From positions 1 through 39,117 of the forward strand of contig JABDFY010000020.1 in the NCBI GenBank assembly GCA_013286365.1: a stretch of DNA of 39,117 nt. Reading direction: 5' to 3'. The stretch's first letter is position 1; every line of letters starts with the position of its first letter. This DNA is from Alphaproteobacteria bacterium. GTDB lineage: Bacteria; Pseudomonadota; Alphaproteobacteria; UBA9219. The position numbers were made by a program, and so were the translations under genes. The notes under the pieces are model-generated. The model made no database searches, was not told where the DNA came from, and was given only the letters and a program-made list of their open reading frames with translations. Shown here one piece after another: positions 1 to 6,910 of the stretch.

Positions 1-1620
1 GCCAATGAAGCGGTGCAACGATCCCAGGATAGCGCGATGCAACATGACGGGGCGGTGCTTCTGTCCATCGACACCGACATAAACCGCATCAAGTCGTTCC
101 GGCATGTTGAAATCTACCTGCAAAGTACCGCATTGCCATTCGCGGCCGATGGCGTCCTTCAAATAAAATTCTAGTTTGGGGCCGTAAAAAGCACCTTCAC
201 CTGGGTTCATATCATAAGCAAGACTGGCGGCTTTAAGGGCCTGATGAAGGGCTTGCTCGGATTTATCCCATATCTCGTCACTACCAACGCGGATAGCAGG
301 GCGATCGGCAAGCCTAACACGTGCAACCTCGAAACCAAGGTCAGCATAGAGAGAGCGCAGCAGTTCGCAGAAAATGACGCTTTCACTTTGTATCTGGTCA
401 TCGGTACAGAATATATGTGCGTCATCTTGCACAAACTGCCGTACGCGGATTAACCCATGCATAGCGCCATGGGCTTCATTGCGATGGCAATTGCCAAATT
501 CAGCCATACGCAAAGGTAGATCGCGATAACTCTTGATCCCTTGTTTAAATACTTGGACATGGCCGGGGCAGTTCATTGGTTTGATGCCAATTGCCTTAAC
601 GGCCTCGGGTTCGTCGCCATGCTTGATCTGGATTTTGAACATGTTGTCGCCATACATGTCCCAGTGACCTGAGGCTTTGAACAGCGAACTATCGTAGAGC
701 TGAGGCGTATGCACTTCGACATAACCGGCGGCATCGATACGGCGACGGACATATTGTTCAATCACACGGTAGAGCGTCCAACCCTTAGGATGCCAAAAGA
801 CACTGCCGGCGGCCTCATCTTGAAAATGAAAGAGATCAAGTTCTCTGCCGATCTTGCGGTGATCACGCTTTTCCGCTTCTTCGATCATGGTCACATAGGC
901 ATTGAGTTCCTTTTCATCGCGCCAAGCGGTGCCATAAATACGTTGCAGCATGGCGTTGTTGTGATCGCCGCGCCAATAAGCGCCGGCGACTTTCAATAAC
1001 TTAAAGGCTGTTCCCACTTTGCCAACGGAGGGCATATGCGGTCCACGGCACAAGTCGCGCCACTCGCCTTGACTATAGACCGATATATCTTCGGTGGCCG
1101 CTAGATCCTTGATGATTTCAACCTTGTAATGCTCACCTTTCTTATTGAAGTAGGCGATAGCCTCGTCACGCGGCCAGACCTCGCGCACGAGGGGTTTATC
1201 ACGTGCGATGATCTCGCGCATTTTTCCTTCGATCGCAGGAAAATCGTCGATGCTAAAAGGCTTATCGCGCGCGAAGTCATAGTAAAACCCATTTTCGATG
1301 CTGGGGCCGATGGTAACTTGTGTGCCAGGAAATAATTCTTGTACGGCTTCGGCGAGTACATGGGCGGTATCATGCCGAATGAGTTCTAAGGCTTCGGGTG
1401 ATTTACGTGTGATAATCTCGATTTTGGCATTTTGATCGATGGGGCGTGCTAAATCGCGCATTTCGCCATTGACTTTGATGGCGATGGCGGCGGCGGCAAG
1501 ACCTTTACCGATTGAAGCCGCACATTCCGCTCCCGTAACGGCTGTAGCAAACTCTTTCACTGTGCCGTCAGGCAAAGTGAGGCGCAGGGGGGAGGCGAGG
1601 GCTGCAGCTGCTTGTGTCAT
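1..1620 (-). CDS. thrS: Threonyl-tRNA synthetase, partial (3' end outside window)
   Basis: Charges tRNA-Thr with threonine in the cytoplasm. The reverse strand is open for 540 codons from the ATG at 1618-1620 to the window edge, so the end of the catalytic domain and the anticodon-binding domain are missing. The order fits class II ThrRS: an N-terminal TGS domain ([13 protein letters not shown] near residue 12), the editing domain with its [11 protein letters not shown] motif, and catalytic-core segments including the zinc-ligand stretch KPMNCPGHV and the motif 2 region ([20 protein letters not shown]). Family proteins are about 640-660 residues, so roughly 100 residues lie to the left. It is transcribed divergently from the LMW-phosphatase-like gene. 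A short inverted repeat (GTTGCG/CGCAAC, 1640-1656) lies in the 5' leader; its role is unknown. Confidence 0.97.
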   Translation of the reverse strand, partial: MTQAAAALASPLRLTLPDGTVKEFATAVTGAECAASIGKGLAAAAIAIKVNGEMRDLARPIDQNAKIEIITRKSPEALELIRHDTAHVLAEAVQELFPGTQVTIGPSIENGFYYDFARDKPFSIDDFPAIEGKMREIIARDKPLVREVWPRDEAIAYFNKKGEHYKVEIIKDLAATEDISVYSQGEWRDLCRGPHMPSVGKVGTAFKLLKVAGAYWRGDHNNAMLQRIYGTAWRDEKELNAYVTMIEEAEKRDHRKIGRELDLFHFQDEAAGSVFWHPKGWTLYRVIEQYVRRRIDAAGYVEVHTPQLYDSSLFKASGHWDMYGDNMFKIQIKHGDEPEAVKAIGIKPMNCPGHVQVFKQGIKSYRDLPLRMAEFGNCHRNEAHGAMHGLIRVRQFVQDDAHIFCTDDQIQSESVIFCELLRSLYADLGFEVARVRLADRPAIRVGSDEIWDKSEQALHQALKAASLAYDMNPGEGAFYGPKLEFYLKDAIGREWQCGTLQVDFNMPERLDAVYVGVDGQKHRPVMLHRAILGSLHRFIG

Positions 1621-1771
1621 AATTGATTTTTAGCCGAGTGTTGCGTAAGGCGCAACTCTGACACAGTTGGCAAAATTTATGCATGTCAAGATAGACGCGC
1701 GCCAAGTGAGCGCGTAACAATAACCTAAGTGATTCGCTCTGCATGCGAAGTATGTAGAAAAGGTGAAGATT

Positions 1772-2269
1772 ATGGCCGACTATAAGCCACTTACAGTTCT
1801 CTTTCTCTCTACAGGCAACGCGGCACGCAGCATTTTGGCCGAAGGGCTTCTACGTGAAAAAGGCGGTGACCGCTTCATCGCGCGCAGCGCCGGCTACCGT
1901 CCGCTCAGTGAAGTCCATCCCCATACGTTGGCTTTATTGGCATCAGAAGGCGTGGCGATCGAGGGTTTACACAGTAAGGGTTGGACGGAATTTGTCGCTG
2001 CCGCCCATGTTCTTAAAATTGATATCATTGTCACATTATCGGAAGAAGCGCGGCAGAACTGTCCTCTATGGGTCAATCAAAAACCGGTCAAAGTGCACTG
2101 GGGTGTGGATGACCCCTTATCGGCGCAGAAGCCGGATGTCATGGAATGGAAGTATCGCAAATGCTTTGCCACACTTGAGGCCCGCATCGCTACATTGGTG
2201 AAGACCAAGCTTGCAGAAAGCACGGGCGAGCTATTTATGCAGCTTAAAGATATTGGGATGGTTGTTTAG
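1772..2269 (+). CDS. Low-molecular-weight phosphatase / ArsC-like protein lacking the catalytic Cys
   Basis: Belongs to the LMW protein tyrosine phosphatase / thioredoxin-type arsenate reductase fold. The N-terminal P-loop normally reads V-L-F-L-C-T-G-N-S-A-R-S; here it is LFLSTGNAARS, with a TCT serine codon where the nucleophilic cysteine should be. The P-loop arginine and the downstream Asp-Pro general-acid segment (GVDDPLSA) remain, so the fold seems intact while normal catalysis should be lost. I chose ATG 1772 over in-frame GTG 1763 because AGG at 1761-1763 gives 8-nt spacing to this ATG. It ends 9 nt before the convergent glycosyltransferase gene. It could be a regulatory pseudoenzyme or a decaying gene; true arsenate reductase activity is unlikely. 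Confidence 0.85.
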   Translation: MADYKPLTVLFLSTGNAARSILAEGLLREKGGDRFIARSAGYRPLSEVHPHTLALLASEGVAIEGLHSKGWTEFVAAAHVLKIDIIVTLSEEARQNCPLWVNQKPVKVHWGVDDPLSAQKPDVMEWKYRKCFATLEARIATLVKTKLAESTGELFMQLKDIGMVV

Positions 2270-2278
2270 AAGTCATCT

Positions 2279-3508
2279 CTAAGCTGCCTTGCGGTTCGCT
2301 TGAGCCGTTGGCGTCAACATTTCTTCATAAATCCCCATCATGGCATCGAACCAGATTTCCTGTGGAAAGACTTTGGCAACGAAGTCGCGCGTGCGAAAGG
2401 CGAGATCAATGCGTTGGGCGGTATTGAGTTGAATGGCTTCGTTCAGCGCTGCCGTTAGGGCTTTCACATCATTTGGTGAAATAACCCAAGCGGTCTCGCC
2501 GCTCAGAACCATTTCACGATTGGCGCCGCAATCTGTGACGATCACAGGGCGGCCTATGGCTTGCGCGGCCAGAAGCTCAATACCTTGGCCGCGAGGAACG
2601 GTATTGGTGGCAACAACCATGCTTGCCAGCCAGCAGGCAGCTGGCCAATCGAGGCAATATTCCGGTGTAATGACTTGCCCGTTAAGACCAAAGCGATTCA
2701 CCATCTCATCGATACTTGAACGGAGGTCAGGCGTGAGACGATCGTCGCCGACCAGCACAGCAAAAATATCTTTACGTTTTAATTTGGCCAACGCTTGCAA
2801 TAATTGTTGATGACCATAACCAGGGGCAAAGGGCGTCGCCATAACGATGACTGTGGCTTGCTCGGGTAATCGCCATAGACGATTAAGTGCCTGCAGCCTC
2901 TCCGGTGTTAAACGCACGGCATCGTACCAAAGTAAGTCAATGCCAGGCTGGATGTGGCGGATTTGATCAGCCGGTATATGATAATGTTCATTTAATTGTT
3001 GAGCGATATAAGCCGAAGGTACGCGGAAATAGCAGTTTTGTCCCTTCAACTGTTCAAGTAACCGGCGGTGACGTTGGTGATTTATCGGTGGTTGTGTGAT
3101 GTCGGCTACGAGCGGAAGATGGTGAAGACGGCAAAGGCCAGAAGCATGGTGTAAAACACTAATACCGTGCGCATGAACGAGGGCAGGGCGTTCTCTTTGA
3201 ATGAGAGCTTCGAGCTGTACGCGATTACGCCAATTTGTAAATAGTCCCTGTTTGCCAAGCGGCATGCGCGTGTGCCGTACGGCCGCGCGTTCGGCTTCGG
3301 TTACAAGGAGGCCGCCGCCCGAAGCAACCAGAGAACGCCACCCTGATCTATGAGTGAGAATAGAAAGATCGATGACCTCACGTGCAACTTCGCCGGGCTC
3401 AAGATCAGGACATAGATGAAGAATGGTTGTTCTTGCTCCACGCCCTAAAGCCGGCTTAACTGCAGTCGGGACTTTACTGGATTGCTTTGATTTATCGATT
3501 GTGACCAT
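2279..3508 (-). CDS. GT4-family glycosyltransferase
   Basis: Predicted GT-B fold glycosyltransferase of 409 residues that would transfer a sugar from a nucleotide donor to a cell-surface acceptor at the cytoplasmic side. The N-terminal half has the acceptor-domain pattern (ALVHAHGISVLHHASGL, VADITQPP). The C-terminal half has the Rossmann donor domain: ATPFAPGYGHQQLLQALAKL, then VLVGDD, then the GT4 signature region RGQGIELLAAQAIGRPVIV with the conserved Glu, followed by TDCGANREMV. The first ~25 residues are basic and probably disordered. It starts head-to-head with the alpha/beta hydrolase gene and ends head-on into the phosphatase-like gene, so it is a single-gene unit. Donor and acceptor cannot be told. 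Confidence 0.88.
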   Translation of the reverse strand: MVTIDKSKQSSKVPTAVKPALGRGARTTILHLCPDLEPGEVAREVIDLSILTHRSGWRSLVASGGGLLVTEAERAAVRHTRMPLGKQGLFTNWRNRVQLEALIQRERPALVHAHGISVLHHASGLCRLHHLPLVADITQPPINHQRHRRLLEQLKGQNCYFRVPSAYIAQQLNEHYHIPADQIRHIQPGIDLLWYDAVRLTPERLQALNRLWRLPEQATVIVMATPFAPGYGHQQLLQALAKLKRKDIFAVLVGDDRLTPDLRSSIDEMVNRFGLNGQVITPEYCLDWPAACWLASMVVATNTVPRGQGIELLAAQAIGRPVIVTDCGANREMVLSGETAWVISPNDVKALTAALNEAIQLNTAQRIDLAFRTRDFVAKVFPQEIWFDAMMGIYEEMLTPTAQANRKAA

Positions 3509-3518
3509 GGGATTTATA

Positions 3519-4262
3519 ATGACTCCAAATTTCCTTACCTTACCGGATAGACGAATAGCTTATCAACAGCAGCTTGGGCTAAGTGGCGCCGGCATTATAT
3601 TTCTTGGCGGATATGCCTCGGATATGACCGGAACCAAGGCCAGTTTCCTGGCAAACCGCTGTGCTGAAGCTGGTTATGGCTTTCTGCGCTTCGATTATAG
3701 GGGCCATGGGCAGTCCAGCGGCGATTTCAAGGATGGTACAATAGGCGGTTGGTATGAGGATGCCTGCCTTGTTTTCGATAAACTGACGAAAGGTCCACAG
3801 ATTTTGGTTGGCTCATCAATGGGCGGCTGGTTGGCTTTGTTGTTGGCTCTGGCTCGCTCTGAGCGGGTTCTCGCCTTTGTTGGCATTGCAGCGGCACCCG
3901 ATTTTACCGAGGATTTGTTATGGGAGCGGCTCTCGCCTGGCCAGCAAGCCAAGTTGAAGGCCGATGGCTTGATTTATGATGATCAAGCACCCCCCGATCA
4001 CAACCCCCCTTTAACCCTGAAATTAATCGAAGAAGCCCGCGAGCATTTATTGTTAAGGGCGCCACTCACAATTTCATGTCCCGTTTATTTGCTACAAGGA
4101 CAATGTGACGAAGAAGTGCCTTGGACTTATGCTCAGCGCATTGCCGAAATGATTGCGCACAAAAACGTGAAGATAACTTTTGTAAAGGACGGCGATCATC
4201 GATTAAGTCGAGAGCAGGATTTGGAATTGCTTTGGCAAACGATTAAAAGCGCCATGTCCTGA
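3519..4262 (+). CDS. Alpha/beta hydrolase, ABHD10-like
   Basis: Serine hydrolase of about 248 residues, probably a cytoplasmic thioesterase or carboxylesterase. Visible motifs: an oxyanion-hole region (FLGGYASDMTG), FDYRGHGQSSG, the nucleophile elbow G-S-S-M-G-G, an acidic residue in LLQGQCDEEVPW and the catalytic His in KDGDHRLSR. The order resembles the ABHD10 / bacterial palmitoyl-thioesterase-like group common in alphaproteobacteria. I chose ATG 3519 because GGGA at 3509-3512 gives a usable ribosome-binding spacing; ATG 3507 is possible but lacks one and overlaps the start of the divergent glycosyltransferase gene. A terminator hairpin follows 16 nt after the stop. Confidence 0.88.
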   Translation: MTPNFLTLPDRRIAYQQQLGLSGAGIIFLGGYASDMTGTKASFLANRCAEAGYGFLRFDYRGHGQSSGDFKDGTIGGWYEDACLVFDKLTKGPQILVGSSMGGWLALLLALARSERVLAFVGIAAAPDFTEDLLWERLSPGQQAKLKADGLIYDDQAPPDHNPPLTLKLIEEAREHLLLRAPLTISCPVYLLQGQCDEEVPWTYAQRIAEMIAHKNVKITFVKDGDHRLSREQDLELLWQTIKSAMS

Positions 4263-4278
4263 AATATGTTTCTGAAGT

Positions 4279-4320
4279 AAATGCGCCATCCTCTAAAAAT
4301 TGCGATGGCGCATTTTCCTT
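4279..4320 (+). terminator. Rho-independent terminator after the hydrolase gene
   Basis: A perfect 12-bp inverted repeat, AAATGCGCCATC (4279-4290) and GATGGCGCATTT (4304-4315), has a 13-nt spacer and is followed by TCCTT. It lies 16 nt after the hydrolase stop. Because the outer arms are A-rich and T-rich it may also work for the minus-strand small gene that ends at 4348. Confidence 0.8.
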
Positions 4321-4347
4321 CTGATCTAAATATGATCAAAAATCTTA

Positions 4348-4581
4348 TCAGACGGCTTTATCCGGGCCATCATTGGTTGTAGGCATTTCAAGCTCTCTCA
4401 ATTCACGAAGAATGACATCTCTTGCTGTGCCGTATCTATGGCTAAACTTGCTCGAAATAGGCCGTCTTCTGGCATTGAGAAGCATCAGGTTGACATCAGT
4501 AAGTGTGCTACGGCTTAGCTTATGTGTGTGTGTGCCGTTAGCTTTTTTGAATTTGTTATGACTACGATCGACATCTGTCAT
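4348..4581 (-). CDS. Small basic hypothetical protein (77 aa)
   Basis: I do not recognise this protein. It reads MTDVDRSHNKFKKANG..., is rich in Arg, Lys and His, and ends in an acidic/neutral tail. The main support is the start region: reading the minus strand, GGAGG lies 7 nt before the ATG at 4579-4581, a near-ideal ribosome-binding site. The overlapping plus-strand frames have no comparable signal. The segment NLMLLNARRRPISSKFSHRYG suggests a nucleic-acid-binding or basic surface, but no fold can be assigned. It is transcribed towards the terminator hairpin at 4279-4315. Confidence 0.5.
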   Translation of the reverse strand: MTDVDRSHNKFKKANGTHTHKLSRSTLTDVNLMLLNARRRPISSKFSHRYGTARDVILRELRELEMPTTNDGPDKAV

Positions 4582-4882
4582 TACAACCTCCGTGAATTTA
4601 GGGTTGAAAACTTAGGATCAATAACTGCCGGGTGGCATGCTCTTGTTATCCGCATTAGGACGATCGATTGGGGCGGTATTATGTCGACAAGAAATGTTTT
4701 GATGAACTTATCTTTTTTAGTTTGAGCGGCACGCGCAATATAAATATTTTTTTACTATTGTCACTGTGCTCGTGGCGCAATTACACGAATAAATATGACT
4801 TGAATGGAATCTAATAACTTAGAAAGTTGCTCTGTCGATGAATTAAGCGTCGCGGTTTCGTAAAGCCAAGAGACAGACGGCA
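4582..4882. other. Intergenic region, AT-rich
   Basis: About 300 bases between the small basic gene and the lipoprotein gene, both on the minus strand. The left part must hold the promoter and leader of the small gene. The middle has A/T runs (around 4738-4755). I see no RNA gene, long inverted repeat or convincing ORF. Confidence 0.4.
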
Positions 4883-5230
4883 TTAGGGATGCAGGGGCGG
4901 GAGGTCATGGCCGCATTTAGCGATGATCTCGCGATCATTGGTCGCAGGCTGCGGGTTGGAATTATAATAGGGGTTCCAGGTTGCATAGAAACTAGAATCG
5001 TTTTGTCGAATAACTGTGTAGCCGTTGTTACCACAAAGATAAGCGGCCTTTTCAAAGCAGCTATTGATGCCCGAAAAAGCACCAGAACAAGTAATGTGAA
5101 ATGCAGGTGATCCATCCGCCAAATGTATGCCCTGACTGGCTGCTGAGCCGCAGCCGGAGAGTAAAAAAGCGCATAACATAAGCAAATTGAGGGATGCGAA
5201 AGGGTTTTTAAACAACAAAGATTTACGCAT
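4883..5230 (-). CDS. Small predicted lipoprotein
   Basis: Protein of 115 residues with a positively charged N terminus, a hydrophobic stretch (LNLLMLCAFLL) and a lipobox L-L-S-G-C, so signal peptidase II processing and lipid attachment are expected. The mature part has four further cysteines (ITCSG, NSCFEK, YLCGNNG, AKCGH), consistent with two disulfides in the periplasm. No family is recognised; the compact C-rich mature domain resembles small uncharacterised proteobacterial envelope lipoproteins. I chose ATG 5230 over the adjacent GTG 5233 because AGGGA lies at suitable distance. It is followed on the same strand by the small basic gene. Confidence 0.7.
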   Translation of the reverse strand: MRKSLLFKNPFASLNLLMLCAFLLSGCGSAASQGIHLADGSPAFHITCSGAFSGINSCFEKAAYLCGNNGYTVIRQNDSSFYATWNPYYNSNPQPATNDREIIAKCGHDLPPLHP

Positions 5231-5304
5231 CACGCATCCCTGAGAATAATCAATTTACCATGTGAGAGGGGCTTGAGATGTGCTTTCAGTTTTCCGGCGC
5301 AATC

Positions 5305-5937
5305 TTAAGCGGCGGCCTTATATTCTACATGTTCTGTCTCAAGGGCCTTCTTGTAAGAAGGTCTTGCGATTACGGTCTGGAACAGTTTTTTAGTCTTTGG
5401 TCCGAATTGTATAGGTTTCGGTATGTTGCGCGACCAATTGGCAATAACGGTTATCAGAATATCGGCGATGGTGATTTGCTCGCCACAAAGCCAACTCGAC
5501 CCGCCAAGACGTTGTTCAACTTCTTCCCACAACTTATTGATGCCTTTTGTGGCGGCTTCGATCAAGACATCCTTGGTAGCGTCGTCCGGCGCGTTACGCA
5601 TAAGAAAGAAAACGCGCGCATAGGCAGGATGCAAAGTTGCGTTGCCAAACATCAGCCATTCAAGTGCGGTGGTGCGAGCTTTGCCGCTGTTGGGCAGTAG
5701 GGGGCTTTGATGTTTTTCAAGAATATGGATCAACATGGCAGCACCTTCGCGGATTGTCTCGCCATCCTCGACGAGGACCGGTATCTGGCCACGCGGATTG
5801 ATCTTAAGAAATTCTGGTGAACGGCCCTGACCCGACATGATGTCGATTTTCTCGAGCGAAAATGGTGCATTACATTCAAGCAGTGCTACGTGAATTGCCA
5901 TGGAACATGCGCCGGGAGAATAATAAAGTTTGTACAT
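5305..5937 (-). CDS. Glutathione S-transferase, beta-class-like
   Basis: Cytoplasmic GST of 210 residues, the usual length. The N-terminal thioredoxin-fold domain begins with YYSPGACSMAIHVAL; Cys11 matches the catalytic Cys of bacterial beta-class GSTs. The glutathione-binding cis-proline segment (RGQIPVLVEDGETIREGAAM) is present. The all-helical C-terminal domain includes the N-capping box (GEQITIADILITVI). It probably conjugates glutathione to electrophiles or serves as a thiol/peroxide reductase. It stands alone on the minus strand with about 70 nt to the next minus-strand gene. Confidence 0.93.
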   Translation of the reverse strand: MYKLYYSPGACSMAIHVALLECNAPFSLEKIDIMSGQGRSPEFLKINPRGQIPVLVEDGETIREGAAMLIHILEKHQSPLLPNSGKARTTALEWLMFGNATLHPAYARVFFLMRNAPDDATKDVLIEAATKGINKLWEEVEQRLGGSSWLCGEQITIADILITVIANWSRNIPKPIQFGPKTKKLFQTVIARPSYKKALETEHVEYKAAA

Positions 5938-6240
5938 AGGCTCTCCATTTTTTGATTGTTGGCTGAGGGCACAAATTTAGCATAGCTGAGGCCATAAAAA
6001 TAGCTTTGCCGGATTAACCAAGCGGGCAAGAGAATAAAGAGTGTCCAAGACTTTATAAGGTCGGCATAAGTTAAGCCAAACTTTCTCTCTAACTGGCGCT
6101 AGCGTAACGGTTTTATTGTTGATGCGTTGGAGCAAAAAAAACCACATTTTTATATTCAAATAGATAATTAGAGCTAGGTAGGATTAACACAACCTCGCCA
6201 CTCTATCTGTCGTGTGGGTCTGATACTCAGGGAGAATAAT
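5938..6240. other. Divergent intergenic region
   Basis: About 300 bases between the minus-strand GST and the plus-strand glycine-zipper lipoprotein. It should contain both promoters. The right part is AT-rich and ends in a strong ribosome-binding site (AGGGAG, 6230-6235) before the ATG at 6241. A 60-codon minus-strand frame here has no recognisable content and is not called. Confidence 0.4.
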
Positions 6241-6510
6241 ATGGTTTATAGAAAATTATCGATACTATCGATACTCAAGGTCCTTCCGATGCTTGGTTTA
6301 TTGGCCTTCACGGCCTGCAGTAATATGACGTCAGAACAGCAAAGCATGGTGTCAGGTGGAGCCATCGGCGCGACTGTTGGAACAGTTGGCACGGTTATGA
6401 CGGGTGGATGCGTTCCCTGCGGCGCTGCAATCGGTGGCGCTGTTGGCGTTGGTACCGGTTATATCGTGAACAAGGTAAACACCAATAACGCGGCCGCACC
6501 ACAGCAATAG
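6241..6510 (+). CDS. Glycine-zipper lipoprotein (89 aa)
   Basis: Small envelope protein. A hydrophobic signal (VLPMLGLLAFTAC) ends in a lipobox-type cysteine, predicting an acylated N terminus. The mature part is a glycine zipper (GGAIGATVGTVGTVMTGG, then GAAIGGAVGVGTGY), which packs as membrane-associated helices in SlyB/OsmB-type lipoproteins. The tail is short and hydrophilic. AGGGAG 6 nt before the ATG fixes the start. It is monocistronic; the downstream spacer holds the DnaA-box-like cluster. Confidence 0.75.
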   Translation: MVYRKLSILSILKVLPMLGLLAFTACSNMTSEQQSMVSGGAIGATVGTVGTVMTGGCVPCGAAIGGAVGVGTGYIVNKVNTNNAAAPQQ

Positions 6511-6518
6511 CGCCTCAG

Positions 6519-6593
6519 TTATCAACAAATTATCCACACGGCCGCCCCTCAAACACGATCGGCCCGCGCGCCGGATGGCGATGTTTATCAACA
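6519..6593 (+). promoter_or_regulatory. Cluster of three DnaA-box-like 9-mers
   Basis: TTATCCACA at 6530-6538 is a perfect consensus DnaA box. TTATCAACA occurs at 6519-6527, two bases before it, and again at 6585-6593; each differs from consensus at one position. All three are on the same strand. The spacer between the second and third is GC-rich. The cluster precedes the zinc-finger gene and polA. DnaA control of these genes, or a DnaA titration site, is an inference. Confidence 0.45.
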
Positions 6594-6700
6594 TGAGGCC
6601 AAATTCCAGAGTTCTAAGATTAAGCTACTGGACGTGTCTTGCTGAATGGCTAAGATGGGCGCTCTTTCGCTCATCTGGAAACATAAACATAGACTAACTC

Positions 6701-6883
6701 ATGCAATTCCCTGAAACGATTACCGTCGATACCGAGAAATTATATTGTGATGGTGGCGACGGCCCACTTGGCCATCCACGTGTATACTTGGTTATGACAA
6801 AAGACGGTTTTGTCGATTGCCCTTATTGTGGCCGGCATTTTGTTTTGTCTGTGGGCGCCCAAAGTCATGCCGCTGCCCATTAG
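6701..6883 (+). CDS. CHCC zinc-finger protein (NDUFS6-like)
   Basis: A 60-residue protein with the CHCC zinc-finger pattern: a Cys in KLYCDGGDGPLGHP, a His in the same segment and a C-P-Y-C pair near the C terminus (VDCPYCGRHFVL). This is the conserved domain of mitochondrial complex I accessory subunit NDUFS6; free-standing versions are typical of alphaproteobacteria, where a role in complex I assembly is assumed. It lies just upstream of polA in the same direction and may be co-transcribed. The length matches the bacterial members. Confidence 0.88.
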   Translation: MQFPETITVDTEKLYCDGGDGPLGHPRVYLVMTKDGFVDCPYCGRHFVLSVGAQSHAAAH

Positions 6884-6910
6884 GTTGTGGCGAAGTTGGG
6901 TAACAGCGGC

